Assembly (NCBI GenBank): GCA_031275175.1
Contig: JAISPD010000003.1
Span: 1 to 47,057 of the forward strand
DNA from: Mycoplasmataceae bacterium
GTDB taxonomy: Bacteria; Bacillota_I; Bacilli_A; Mycoplasmatales; Mycoplasmoidaceae
Direction: 5' to 3'
Length of the DNA: 47,057 nt
Below are positions 8,880-19,843 of this stretch, one piece after another (positions within the stretch are counted from its first letter, which is position 1; every line of letters starts with the position of its first letter). Below the pieces are notes generated by a model that saw nothing but the letters and a program-made list of their open reading frames with translations, had not been told where the DNA came from and did no database searches. Made by a program: the position numbers and the translations under genes.

Positions 8880-9260
8880 ATGAGAATCGTAAATACAGAA
8901 AAAGCCCCTAAAGCTCTCGGGCCATATTCTCAAGGGGTTATTGCTAATGATTTATTATTTATTTCAGGTCAGATTCCATTTGACCCAATTACTATGCAAA
9001 AAGTCAATGAAAATATTAAAGATCAAACACGTCAATGTTTGGAAAATATTAAAGCTATTGTTGAAAATGCAGGAGCAACCATAAAAGATGTCATTCGCTG
9101 TGGAGTATTTCTCAAAAATATGGATGATTTTGCATCAATGAATGAAGTATATGCTGAATATTTCAGTGATTGAAAACCTGCTAGAAGTGCAGTGGAAGTC
9201 GCTAGATTGCCTAAAGATGTTTTAGTGGAAATTGACGCGATTGTTAATTTAAAGAAATAG
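8880..9260 (+). CDS. ridA: RidA family enamine/imine deaminase
   Basis: 126 residues, full length. RidA hydrolyses reactive 2-aminoacrylate and related enamines produced by PLP enzymes such as serine/threonine dehydratase. The hallmark arginine of the active site is in DVIRCGVFLKNM, with LGPYSQGV at 18-25 and LFISGQIPFDP at 33-43, and the C-terminal VEVARLPKDVLVEIDAI completing the trimer-interface signature. A UGA Trp precedes KPARSAVEV. It is 15 bases ahead of an amino-acid permease, so the two are likely cotranscribed and may work together on imported amino acids; this link is inference. Confidence 0.93.
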
Positions 9261-9275
9261 AGATATATACTGTTT

Positions 9276-10841
9276 ATGAATAAAGTTAATAAGATAAATA
9301 CATCACCTAAAAAAATTAGTGTTACTGATTTACCTAAGAAAAAACAATTAGGATTTATGTCATGTATCATTGTTGTCGTTGGCGCATGTATCGGTGCTGG
9401 CATCTTCTTTAAAAATGGTTCAATTTTAAGCAATGTGCACTCTATTGTTCTTTCAATTGCTTGTTGATTAATTGCTGCCGTTGGGGTAATAGCGATGGCG
9501 TTATGTCTTGCTGAAATAGTCTCTGGGCAGAAACAACAATCTAATTTAGGAATTGCAGCATGAGTCAAGACTTTTAATACACGTTTTTTATATAATTCAT
9601 GTAAAAACTTCATTGCTTATATATACACACCCATCATTTTAGTAGCGTTAGCCTATTTTTTTGTTCAAGCGATATGTATTGGTGTCGATTGGTATCCACC
9701 TTGATGGGGAATCATGTTAATAGCATTAGGAATTTTAGGCTGATTTTTTTTCACATCTGGATTATCTGTACGTTTTTTTAATATTCAAAACTGAGTAATT
9801 ATGGCGGTGAAATTTATTCCGATTCTTTTTGCCATTGTTATTGGTTACATTTGTGTGGGTATGGGTAATCACATACCTAATCCATGAACAGATCCATCAA
9901 AACCAACAGACAATCCAACTCCATTATTTGATCAGTTATCAGTAGTGTGTGGTATTTTTGCTTCCATTCCTGCAATTTTTTTTGCATTTAATGGTTTTAC
10001 TTATCCTGCTAATTTAACTAAAGATATGAGAGAGCCTAAGAAACTACCATTAACAATGACAATTGGCTTGATTCTAGTGACTGTAATTTATGTAGGAATT
10101 AGTGTTTCAATGCTAATTTCTTCGGGGGATGGAGCGGTTACTGGCTTGAAAGAATGATTAACCCAACATCATTTAGCTTGGTTGTATACAGTTATTTATG
10201 TATTGATAGCTATTGGTATTTTAAGTGTTATTAATGGCACGGTCACTACTAGTGTCAAAATTTATGAAGATTTAATTACTGGTAAAGAAATTATATTAAG
10301 CCGTAAATTCACTGATATACAAAATAGATTCGGAGAACGCCCACTTAGTGGTGTGCTTTATGGATTTATTTTAACTTTTATATTTTTTGTACTTTGCACT
10401 TTAATTGGAGTTTTTTTTTCAAATTTAGGTGGCTACCAAGGTTTTGATACACAAACTGCTGGAATTTTTTCTTTCAATGACATTGTTTCTAATTGAGATG
10501 TGTTATTTATATATATATTTATTGGCATTGCCATTTTAGGTTGTCTAATTAATCGTAAAACTAATAAAGTAAAAGTGACTAAAAGTAAAATTTTTGTTCC
10601 GGCTGCATGAATTAGTCTTATTCTTTTAGGTGCTAGTATTTTATATCTACTAGTTAGTGTGTTTGGTAATATTGGGTTAGTTGCATCATATGTCGCAAAT
10701 CATAAATATGATGATAGCACCAAGCAATTTGATGACATTTTATCAGTCGGCTTGTTAGCGATTATGTTATTTATTTACGTAGTAATTACTTTTGTTCCTT
10801 CATGAATTACCAAGAGACGTTTGGCACGTAGTAAAGCTTAA
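9276..10841 (+). CDS. APC-family amino-acid permease
   Basis: 521 residues, about 12-14 membrane helices. The first helix carries GACIGAGIFFKNGSIL, the unwound glycine-rich substrate site of the APC superfamily. The FNGFTYPANLTKDMREPKKLP stretch near 250 is the conserved segment after helix 6 and its cytosolic loop (here FAFNGF...MREPKKLP). Mollicutes rely on amino-acid uptake; the substrate cannot be told. It follows ridA closely. Its TAA overlaps the recU stop by four bases on the other strand, so there is no intergenic terminator. Confidence 0.88.
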
Positions 10842-11326
10842 ATTTTCTCTATTAAATTAAGGATTCCTGGATAAATGATTGAAAACAAATGGCATTGTTG
10901 TTTAATGCTATCATATGCGATTGTTTGTTTGTGTCTTGTTAACAAACATTGATTAATTCATTCAATCGGTAGCAAATAAAACTCATCATACATTGTAAAG
11001 TGCACAATCACAAAAGCAACGGCTCCAATACTTTTTGCTTTTAAGAGAAATTCATATTGATGGGGTTGGAGCAACTTTACATTAAAATTGGCTTGATTAG
11101 TTTGTTTAGCTTCAAATTCAATATGTTGATTATTAACAAAGCCACAATAATCTACCGTAGATTTGTCCAATAAGATGCCAAGGACCTTGTTGCCGTTAAC
11201 CTTTTTAATTATTTTGATAGGGATGTTTCTTTTTTCAATGATGCAATTTTGATTTTGTAAATAGCTAATTGTCCGATTAATGATTTCCTCCACATACATT
11301 CCACGATTAGCATACATAAGCAACAC
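10838..11326 (-). CDS. recU: Holliday junction resolvase RecU
   Basis: 162 residues, a little shorter than Bacillus RecU (about 200). RecU nicks four-way junctions moved by RuvAB. The N-terminal ANRGMYVEEIINRT matches the family's NRGM-x-x-E motif; VDYCGFVNNQHIEFEAKQTN contains the D-x-x-G and E-x-K catalytic core, and LLQPHQYEFL the conserved LxxHQ helix. Three in-frame ATGs near the start (M1, M4, M10) make the N-terminus uncertain. RecU and RuvAB occur within 5 kb here, fitting one recombination pathway. It ends tail to tail with the permease, sharing a TTAA. Confidence 0.9.
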
Positions 11327-11378
11327 TTATAAATATTCAGTATTTTTGAAAATCACTAATTTATCTTCACAGATATTT

Positions 11379-11406
11379 AAAAATGGTTCGGGAACTAACC
11401 ATTTTT
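11379..11406 (-). terminator. Hairpin terminator after BI-1-like gene
   Basis: AAAAATGGTT (11379-11388) pairs with AACCATTTTT (11397-11406) over an 8-base loop. On the minus strand the stem runs into a T-rich tail. It separates the membrane-protein gene from recU. Confidence 0.75.
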
Positions 11407-11429
11407 AATATTGATATTTTTCAACGAAT

Positions 11430-12266
11430 TTATCTAGCGAATCTTAGAACTAAAATAGCTAAATTTCAAATCAAACCAACTAAATCAACTAACAATCGGA
11501 AACCGAAAATCATTGCTAATGTTCAGTTTAATTGTGCGTTATCAATACTAATAAATTGTTGTGTCTTGCTAATAGTGCTTATATCAAATACTAAATACAA
11601 TAAAAACAAGATTGTAGATATTCCAATAATCATTAAATATAAACCATCACCACCGAATGTTCCGCTTAAACTTGATACGATAGTGGCAATCATGAACACA
11701 AAAAACATAATAAAGAAAACGATTGATAAGAGACCTATGAATTTACCAAGATTTATTGTTGCATTAGCAGATAGTGCTTTGCCAATCAAAGAAGCAATCA
11801 CAAAAGCAACCCCTCCAGCTGCAAAAATGAACACAAGATAAAGAATCCCTTGTTGTTGATTGAATTGCACCATAAATGCTAAGAATAGGATACCAAATCC
11901 TAAACCTTCAGCCACAATGTAAATAAGCCACATCGATCAGATTAATGGTCGAGAAACTTGCCCTCTGCGTGTAAATAGTTTTACATTAACTACCATTGAA
12001 ATTATCATGGAGGCTAGAATTAAAATAATACTGAAAGTTCATAGTAAATTAATGGAACTGTTTAATTGATCAGTGCCTAATGATTTATAAAGACCCATAG
12101 CAATTGCAAAGCCTATTAGTGCAATAGCAATAAAACCCATACCTGAATATAACATTGAACGATTCAACAAAGATATTTGGGTAGAATTTAATGTTTTATG
12201 CCTAACAGTTGTATTGGTATTAGGATTAATATCTGTGTAATCACTCACGTTTACATTGTCAATCAT
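11430..12266 (-). CDS. Bax inhibitor-1 (TMBIM/YccA-like) membrane protein
   Basis: 278 residues with seven likely membrane helices after a polar N-terminus of about 45 residues. The start at 12266 (MIDNVNVSDY) is chosen because AAGGAG at 12272-12277 lies six bases upstream; an earlier ATG at 12320 would add 18 residues without a ribosome site. The last helices carry FGGDGLYLMIIG and LLYLVFDISTISKT, the latter the BI-1 pattern with a conserved aspartate; the end FRLLVDLVGLIWNLAILVLR is also family-like. BI-1 proteins form pH-gated calcium-leak channels in structural studies of bacterial members; role here unknown. Confidence 0.78.
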
Positions 12267-12300
12267 ATTTACTCCTTGGTTTAAAAATTGATTAGTCCTA

Positions 12301-12310
12301 ATTATATAAT
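12301..12310. promoter_or_regulatory. Palindromic two-way -10 element
   Basis: ATTATATAAT reads TATAAT on both strands (12305-12310 rightward, 12301-12306 leftward) and lies between divergent genes: eight bases before the tlyA ATG and about 34 bases before the BI-1-like ATG. The tlyA transcript would be nearly leaderless. Confidence 0.5.
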
Positions 12311-12318
12311 ACTTAATC

Positions 12319-13041
12319 ATGCGATTAGATATTTTTCTCGTAAAAAATAAATACTATCCAACGAGAAATCGTGCACAAAATGCCATTTTTAATAATTTAA
12401 TTAAAGTCAATGATCAATTCATTACTAAAACAGGCTACCAAGTCAATCAAGATGATATTATTGTAAAAATTCCAAGTAACGAATATGTTTCTCGCGGAGC
12501 TTATAAATTAATAGCTGCAATTCAAAAGTGACAGATAGATTTTAATAACAAAGTAGTACTTGATATAGGTTCGTCCACCGGTGGTTTTACAGAAGTGGCT
12601 ATTAATAATTGTGCCAAGATTGTTTATGCAGTAGATGTTGGTTCTAATCAATTACACAAAAAATTACTTAATGATAAACGAGTTAAATCTTTAGAAAATC
12701 TACATTTTAAAGATCTACATTTGGATATGTTTACTACCAAAATTGATTTGGTATTAGCTGATCTTTCGTTTATTTCATTAACAAAATTAATTAACAAGCT
12801 GGTGAAGTTATTGCCATATGCTTATCAAGCTATCTTTTTAATTAAACCAGAATTTGAGTTATCACCTAAAGAAGTAATTAAAGGGAAAGTGAAAAATGAG
12901 AAATTACATGATAAAGCTATTCAAAAGATTAAAGACTATGCAATTAAAAATAATTATTTAGTCAAAGGCATAATTCCTTCTCCTATTAAAGGAAACAAAT
13001 TAGGGAATAGTGAATTTTTAATATATTTGGACAAAAAGTAA
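12319..13041 (+). CDS. tlyA: TlyA-family rRNA 2'-O-methyltransferase
   Basis: 240 residues. An S4 RNA-binding domain (MRLDIFLVKNKYYPTRNRAQ, about 1-60) is joined to an FtsJ-like methylase. YVSRGAYKL and VLDIGSSTGGFTE (near 83) form the SAM site, and IFLIKPEFELSPKE near 175-188 holds the KPEFE motif of the TlyA group. TlyA methylates 16S and/or 23S rRNA cytidines; the old name haemolysin reflects reported activity in some species. No ribosome site precedes the ATG. The TAA shares its last base with the dinB start (TAATG). Confidence 0.9.
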
Positions 13042-14228
13042 TGAAATATATTCTGCATGTCGATATAAATTCTTTCTTTGCATCTGTTGAAGAGCTTAAT
13101 CATCCATCTTTTAAAAATAAACCAATTGCTGTTTCTGGTTATACCAAACGTTCAGTAGTATGTAGTGCTAATTACATAGCTAGGGAATATGGTATCAAAG
13201 CGGCTATGCCAGTTTTTTTGGCACAAAAATTATGTCCTGGGCTGACAGTAGTTGTGCCACATTTTGATCAATATCATAAATATAGCGAGCGGTTCACCAA
13301 ATTTATATCTGAAAAATTTACGAATAAAATTGAGCTAGGTTCAATTGATGAATGTTATGTCAATATTACTTCATTAATTGATGAGAATCATTCACCCATT
13401 CAAATTGCAGAAAATCTTCAAAAATGGATTAAAAATGCTATTGGATTAAATTGTTCAATTGGTATAGCTAATAATAAATTCCTTGCAAAAATGGCGAGTG
13501 ATTATAAAAAACCTTTAGGTATTACTACCTTATGACAAAATGAAATTAGTTTGAAATTATGACCACAACCGATTGAAAATATGTTATGAATCGGTAAAGC
13601 AACTGCTGATCTTCTCAAACGTAATGGAATTATCACTATTGGTGACATTGCTAAAAAAGCAAATCTAGAAAAAATAAAAGTATTGTTAAATAAAAATTGA
13701 TTATCTCACCACCAACATGCGAACGGAATTGGTGATGATCAATTAGATTATTCTCGCAATACACCTAAATCTATTGGAGCAAGTGAAACATTTTTAAATG
13801 ATACTGCAGATTTTATGGAAATTAAATTAAAACTGGAAGAATTAACACATGATGTAATTGCACGTTTGCATTATCACCAACAAAAAGCAAAAACTGTTTC
13901 TGTTATTATTAAAGATACTAATTTTCAACAATATAGTCGATCTATTACTTTTAATAAATATGTTGATGACTATGACCAAATTATTGTTGCATTAATTAAA
14001 TTATTTGAAAGTAATTTTTTACAAGTTGTCATTAGACTAGTAGGGGTTAGTTTGTCAAATTTAATTGAAAATAAATTTTTGAATATTACTAGTGAATTGT
14101 TTGATGATTTTCAAAAGAACGATTTTAAAGTTGAAAAAACTTTACAAGAAAAGATTGCAGAACAAATTAATGAAAAATTTTCTAAAGATATTATTGGAAT
14201 TGCTAAGAATAAGTTAACTTCTAACTAA
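13041..14228 (+). CDS. dinB: DNA polymerase IV (Y family)
   Basis: 395 residues, full length. Y-family polymerases copy damaged DNA with low fidelity. Motif I is HVDINSFFASVEE at the start, with the metal-binding Asp and the aromatic steric gate; motif III is SIDECYVN, keeping both acidic residues but with C and N where A/V and D are usual. CSIGIANNKFLAKMASDYKKP is the palm-thumb signature, and a helix-hairpin-helix lies at about 190-210 (IGKATADLLKRNGIITIGDI). The little-finger domain follows. Translation is coupled to tlyA by TAATG. The end overlaps ruvB by four bases on the other strand. Confidence 0.93.
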
Positions 14229-15181
14229 TGTTTTAACAATACACTATATTTTTCAATAAATTTATTGCCACTGTTTGTAAGCTCTCTTCCATTTAAATTA
14301 CGATTTACGTATTGACTTTGGATTAGGAATGGTTCGATTTTAGTTTCAATGGTAACACGATCAATATTAATTATTTGACTAATAGTATTTAATCCTAAAG
14401 GACGATTAGCATTTTTTAAAGCTTTTAAATAATGTAAATCATCCTGATCTAATCCTCCATCAATGATTGATAGCTTCTTTAAAATTGCATTAATGGATAA
14501 TGATTTATTACTTATTCGAAAATCCTTGATTCTACGTACCAATCTATTAGCGTTTCTAGGGATTCCTTTACTATTTTTAGCAAGCAAGATGATTTCTTCA
14601 TCTTTTAGATCCAATTCAATTTTCTTAATAGATGACTTGATGATTTCAATGATATCATCTAGACTATAACTTTTGATATTAAGTACAATACCAAATCGTT
14701 CTTCTAATGGTTGGGAAATTTTCCCAAACAATGTGGTTGCCCCTATGAGTGTAAATTGAGGAATCTTAATCCGGGTAATGCGAGAATTGAAATCCTTTCC
14801 CAAAGCAATGTCAATTACAAAATCTTCCATGACGCAATAGAGTAATTCAATGCATTGTGGATTAATTGCATGAATTTCATCTATGAATAAAATATCATAT
14901 TCGTTTAATGTCATTGCCAAATTAATAATGTCAATATTTTTTTGAATATTACCACCTTGCACGACTCTTATACGACGGTGTAATTCATTGGCGATAATGT
15001 GGGCCAAGGAAGTTTTGCCAGTTCCTGGTAGTCCATATAAGAGACAATGATCCATTGCCTTATTTTGTATCAAAGAAGATTGTAAATAAATTTTAAGATT
15101 TTCTTTTAATTCTGTTTTACCTTTGAACTCAGATAAACTAGTTGGCCTTAATGATACTTGCATCTTCTTGATTTTTGGCAA
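14225..15181 (-). CDS. ruvB: Holliday junction helicase subunit RuvB
   Basis: 318 residues. The AAA+ motor that drives branch migration with RuvA. Walker A GLPGTGKTS is near 50, Walker B DILFIDEIHAI near 95-105, sensor I LIGATTLFGKISQPLEERFG near 150-168 with the arginine finger region, and a C-terminal winged helix with RPLGLNTISQII. The usual GATT-RAG-LTAPLRDRFG is altered here. Its start lies 44 bases inside ruvA, so the two subunits are coupled in translation. No LexA-type box was seen upstream of ruvA. Confidence 0.95.
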   Translation of the reverse strand: MPKIKKMQVSLRPTSLSEFKGKTELKENLKIYLQSSLIQNKAMDHCLLYGLPGTGKTSLAHIIANELHRRIRVVQGGNIQKNIDIINLAMTLNEYDILFIDEIHAINPQCIELLYCVMEDFVIDIALGKDFNSRITRIKIPQFTLIGATTLFGKISQPLEERFGIVLNIKSYSLDDIIEIIKSSIKKIELDLKDEEIILLAKNSKGIPRNANRLVRRIKDFRISNKSLSINAILKKLSIIDGGLDQDDLHYLKALKNANRPLGLNTISQIINIDRVTIETKIEPFLIQSQYVNRNLNGRELTNSGNKFIEKYSVLLKH

Positions 15182-15743
15182 TGATTTTAATTGATTGAGA
15201 GATTAAATCACTTAGTTCTATTTTAAAATTACTTGGGTCGATTTGCTTAACAGCAATTTCAATATCTTTGTTACTATAACCAAGAGATTTTAATGCTTGG
15301 ATCAATTGTCCTAAATTAGTATTTTCACATTCTTTATTATTGTTGAAAGTATCATAAAGGTTATCAACAATAATTCTTGCATATTTTGGGGTAATACCAT
15401 TGAGCACACTTAAATTTTGAACATCACGTTCTTGAATTAAAGCCTTAACGGTATGTAAATCATTATTGCAAATATTTAGTGCGGTTTTTGGTCCAATACC
15501 ATTAATGTTGATTAAAGATAAAAACATTTCTTTAGATTCGTATTGTTCAAACCCATACAATTCTTCAATGTAGTTATTTTTATTATTTGTACACATATGT
15601 TTGTACAAATACAATTTACGAATTTTATTAACTTCAAATTTTTCTGGTTTTGGCACATTAATAACATAGCCTATATAATTATTTTCAACAGTAATTGTTC
15701 TTTTATTAATTGAAATTATTTTACCAACGATATACGATAACAT
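15138..15743 (-). CDS. ruvA: Holliday junction helicase subunit RuvA
   Basis: 201 residues. It binds four-way junctions and loads RuvB. Domain I (1-65) is the OB fold; the helix-hairpin-helix core holds LININGIGPKTALNIC near 79-93, and a second, weaker HhH follows (VLNGITPKYARIIVDNL). The C-terminal 50 residues, with LIQALKSLGYSNKDIEIAVKQ, form the RuvB-contacting domain III. It is first in the ruvAB unit; the 92 bases upstream hold no gene. Confidence 0.93.
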   Translation of the reverse strand: MLSYIVGKIISINKRTITVENNYIGYVINVPKPEKFEVNKIRKLYLYKHMCTNNKNNYIEELYGFEQYESKEMFLSLININGIGPKTALNICNNDLHTVKALIQERDVQNLSVLNGITPKYARIIVDNLYDTFNNNKECENTNLGQLIQALKSLGYSNKDIEIAVKQIDPSNFKIELSDLISQSIKIIAKNQEDASIIKAN

Positions 15744-15835
15744 ATTTTTAATCCTCTTATGGTATTAATAGACATCAAAAAATAATTTGGCTATTTTTTA
15801 AAGATTTGATGATCAAGACGCAAAAAAACTTAAGA

Positions 15836-17155
15836 TTATTTCTTATGCGATTGTAATTTAATTATGTTATCTTGTAATTCTTGGATTTGTTCAACGGATG
15901 TTACATTATTCAAAAGATTGAACAACATAAATTGTCTTTCTTTAGGTTGTTTCGTATAGTGTTGTTCAATAAATTTAATAGCATCATCCAATTGTAACAT
16001 TAGTGCTTGTGCTTCTTTTTTAGAAATTTTACCTAAAGTTAATGGACCTTTAATCATTGGTGGCAAAATGGAAACGAAATTAAAATCTTCTAAAGCATCA
16101 TAGCCATTTGTATAAGCAAAAGTGCGGAAAGTGGCAATCGTACCTTCAACCCCTTTAATGGAATTTAACACGGCATTAACTTTTGAACTTAGCATGTTTT
16201 TAATGAAGACACCCACAATCACTGTAATGGTACCAATTGGTAAGATGATAGAGAAAATTAAATCCAAATTAACACCTCATTTACTTAGGAACATCGCTTT
16301 AATGATGGTATAAACGTTTTGAAAAATCATTACAAATACTAGATACATTAAATCAGAACGATGTTGATTAAAACTATCATCAATAATCAATGTATTTTTT
16401 TTGTCAACTAATTTAATAATTCACGAAACGGTGTAAGTCAATATTCAATATCCAATGACAATCAATGTGGATAAAAAATTAAAGAAAGCAAACACAATTG
16501 ATAAATTAACAACAAAATCTGTGTACATTTTGGTTTTGAAAATACTAAAATGAATCACACTTGTAGGGAAACGAGTACTCAATCCGTATTTTTTAATGCG
16601 ATAATTTTCACCAATCATTTTGCTAGATACATAAATTTGCATCACCAAAGCAATGATAGCAATTAATGAAGTTATAAACATGTATGAATAAGCCAAATCA
16701 ATGGCATTAGAGCGATTAGTTCATGCACTGGTTGGATCAGTGGCAGGTGGAGCAAAAGAATTATTAATAAAAGTCATTAAAGAAAAATTAATGAAAGGTA
16801 GACTATGTCCAGCACACCGATACAAGGCAATGTAAGCATTAATAAGGGTCATATCTGGAAATTTTATAGATGGGTCTAATGGATCGGTATAGCCACTAGA
16901 CGTAATTCAACCATTATTAATACCGTCTTTGATTCATTTTACCGATTTACCTGCATAAATTTTTGAATCATCACTTAAGATTGTGCAATTGTTAAAACCT
17001 GTTTTTTCAGTAATAAAAATAATTGTAAAATAAATCATGGTAATTAAAAAAATGATTCAAAAAATCATTTTAATAATGGACTTCTTGTCTAAAAATTGAA
17101 AACTTTTCTTCAAATTCACTAAATTTTTATTTTTATTATGTTTGGCTCTTTCCAT
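15836..17155 (-). CDS. Multi-pass membrane protein, unknown
   Basis: 439 residues, about 6-7 membrane helices. A basic N-terminus (MERAKHNKNKNLVNLKK) leads to helix 1 (FWIIFLITMIYFTIIFI), then an outward loop of about 110 residues with several Trp (UGA and UGG) and YRCAGHSLPF. More helices follow, and the last 100 residues are a cytosolic charged tail (EEF/KEAQALMLQLDDAIKF style) that may form a coiled coil. The frame needs several UGA-Trp codons to be whole. It starts two bases after the stop of a lipoprotein gene and is probably made with it, suggesting a membrane-bound complex. No family is recognised. Confidence 0.75.
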
Positions 17156-17157
17156 AA

Positions 17158-17883
17158 TTATTGTTTATATGCTCCAAAATAATTGGCGGCAGAATTTATT
17201 GCAGGGACACCAACAATATTAGAACTGCCGATTGCTGTTGTATCAGAATTATAAATAGTTATTAAGCCACAAGAATCACCAATAGTTGGTGAAATATCCT
17301 GAGTTCACCATTGCCCGCTCTCTGCAGAAACGACATTTGTAACGGTGAAGCTTAAATTTGCTAAAGTAAACATAAATTCAACAATCGTACCCTTAGCATA
17401 TGTTTCTGGTATGTTGTTGTACATTAAAATTAATGGATCAATTGCATACAAACGTAAATAGCCAAGATATGTTATGTTTATTGTATCTTGAGAATTATTT
17501 AATGATACATTGATGGTATTAGTTTGGAAAATAGCTTCGACTGTGTTATTTTGAATGAGTTGTTCAAAATTAGTATTAGCTGGTAAAGAAATTTGAGTTA
17601 TTCCACTTAAAATGTTAAGACCTGTTTTAAATAAAAAATTTAAATAAATAGTATATTCAAGACATCATGTATCTTTTTTTTGAACACTATCCTTCCATAA
17701 AGTAAAATAATCTGCACTATTATCAATTGAAGTGGTTTTTAAATTTGATTTATCTTTATACAAATTTAGCATCTTTTGCGATTCAGTTTCTTCTGGGGAA
17801 CATGAAGATAAAAAAACATTGGTAACACTAGCAATAGTTACAAATGTTAATGGTAAGATAATTAATAATTTATTTTTTTTCAC
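17158..17883 (-). CDS. Lipoprotein paired with membrane protein, unknown
   Basis: 241 residues. The signal ends VFLSSC with lipidated Cys at 28. The mature part is rich in Asn, Thr and Ile and contains NTINVSLNNSQDTINITYLG and a region near 170-190 with ESGQWWTQDISPTIGDSCG; it looks beta-rich and has no known catalytic motif. It sits between the hemW-like gene (two bases upstream) and the multi-pass membrane gene (two bases downstream), so all three may share one message. A substrate-binding or adhesion role is possible but not shown. Confidence 0.75.
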
Positions 17884-17885
17884 AA

Positions 17886-18947
17886 TTAAAGTAATTCCAA
17901 CAGTATATTATCCAATAAATTAATGTTGTTAGCTACTAAATGATTATGGTCAATATGTACCATTGTTAATTTGTTTTTGTAAAAATTAAAAGCCTTTTGA
18001 TATTTAGGATTACTCAGGTCAAGGCCTTTTTTCAACCTCAGCCCCATTAACATGATTTGGAAATAATAATCCTTGATAGAATATTTAATTTGCTTTTGCT
18101 TTCATCGTAAAATTTTACCAATATTTTCATAATAAATTCCTCTTTCAAAACCGTAAGAACCTAAACCGATAGCCTTCCAATCTTCGGTTAATCAATAAGC
18201 TTTGTTATGGATGGATTGAAACTTTGATGCTTTAGATCAATTACTAACTTCGTAACGCTCATAGTTAATAGCATTCATGCTTTTGATTATGAGTTTCAAT
18301 TGCGATTCAATGACATTTTCATCAATGCCATATTTGTTTTTATATAACATAGATCCTTGCTTTAGTTCCAAAGCATATCATGAAACGTGGGGTATTTTGT
18401 AAGATTTAATAAAATTGACAGTGTTTTTAATGTCAACATCTGTTAATTCATTAAACCCATAAATAAAATCAAGGGATATATTATTAATACCCACTTTACG
18501 TAAATTTTTGATAGCTTGTGTGACGTTTTTTAAATTATGTGTACGATGAAATTTATGCAAGAGTTTAGTGTTTATTGTTTGTGCCCCAATTGAGACACGA
18601 TTAATTTTATTTTTATTAAAAATACGACATTGCGATAAATTTAAGTGTTCAGGATTGCATTCAATTGTGAATTCATATGTTTTTGATAAGTATTTATTCA
18701 AAGTACTTAAAAGGAAATCCAGCGTGCTTGGATTTAAAAAATTAGGTGTTCCTCCACCTATATAGATGGTCTCAAATTGATTAAATTTACAAGTATTTTT
18801 AATTTCTTGAACAATTTTCTTTACATAAATTTCTATATTTTTTTGAGTTTCTACATATCTTAAAAAATCGCAATAATCACAAATTGATTTACAAAATGGA
18901 ATGTGGATATATAAATGTTTAGTTCTTAAATTCATATTTTTTTGCAT
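17886..18947 (-). CDS. hemW: HemW-like radical SAM protein
   Basis: 353 residues. The iron-sulphur cluster motif is C19-x3-C23-x2-C26 in HIPFCKSICDYCDF, with the GGGTP loop near 65 and IECNPEHL near 98. QTINTKLLHKFHRTH and ISLDFIYGF are typical of the HemN/HemW branch. HemW in other bacteria binds haem and is thought to be a chaperone rather than coproporphyrinogen oxidase; mollicutes make no haem, so the role here is open. The start at 18947 is favoured because the ATG overlaps the miaA stop (TAATG). The C-terminal domain is short and poorly conserved. Confidence 0.85.
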
Positions 18948-19843
18948 TAAACTTTTTGAAGAAATTTTTTAATATGATCTAGAATCACCTCGAAATTATT
19001 CTGGTTATATTCATAATAATTAGGGTAATGATGGCGAATTCAAGTTAATTGTCGCTTAGCGTATTGTCTGGTTCTTTGTTTAATTTTATTGATGTCAAGT
19101 GGCGATTTTTGGTTTTGGATGTGTGTAATAATTTCTTGATAACCAATGGCTTTAGAAGCATTATATTGTCGGAAATCAGGAAATTTTTTGATGATATTTT
19201 TCACTTCTTGGATTCAACCATTTAACAGCATAAGGTCTACACGTGCATTAATATCTTGTTGCAATTGAACCCGAGGTTTATTACAAAAAATATACATAGC
19301 TTGATAAACATCATTTTTGCGTTTATGCATTTGTCCACCTTGACTAAAAATTTGCAAGGTTCTTACTAATCTCCTATGATTTTTACCAATTTTTTGTGCT
19401 TGTTTGGGGTCATATGCTTGTAATTTTATTAGTAATTCATCAACCGATAAATTATCAAATTGTGAGTTTCGTTCCTCATTATTGTCTAGATCATAATTGT
19501 TGATTAATGCATCAATATATAGATGTGAACCACCAACAATAATTGGTAAACATTCACGCGCATAAATACTCTTAATGATTTTGTTAGCCTCTGTTTGAAA
19601 TTTTTTGATATTTCACTTATCTACTATGGAAATACAATCAACTAAATGAAATTTAGCTTGTTGTAATTCTTCATGAGTGGGTTTATTAACCCCAACATTA
19701 ACTTCGCGATAAACTTGGAAAGCATCTGCATTAATGATTTCTCCATTTAAATTTTTAGCCAGTGAAATTGCTAATTTAGTTTTATTAGTAGCAGTAGGTC
19801 CGATAATTACAATGATTTTATTAGTGCGGTTTAGATTGGTCAT
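18947..19843 (-). CDS. miaA: tRNA dimethylallyltransferase
   Basis: 298 residues. MiaA adds the dimethylallyl group to A37 of tRNAs reading U-initial codons. The P-loop is GPTATNKTK, a variant of the usual GPTASGKT. INADAFQVYREVNVGVNKPT near 37-56 matches the DSxQxYRxxxIGTAKP motif, and VGGSHLYIDAL near 100-110 is the conserved GGTGLY-like site. KQRTRQYAKRQLTWIRH near 265-280 is the family's RQYAKRQ-TW signature. It overlaps the reductase gene upstream by 23 bases and hemW by one base. Its DMAPP substrate needs an isoprenoid source not in this window. Confidence 0.92.

Noticed and set aside
9032-9613. Minus-strand open frame of 193 codons
   Set aside because: Spans ridA and the start of the permease in antisense; both of those have conserved motifs.
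11383-11841. Plus-strand open frame of 152 codons
   Set aside because: Antisense to the BI-1-like gene; its residues mirror that gene's membrane helices.
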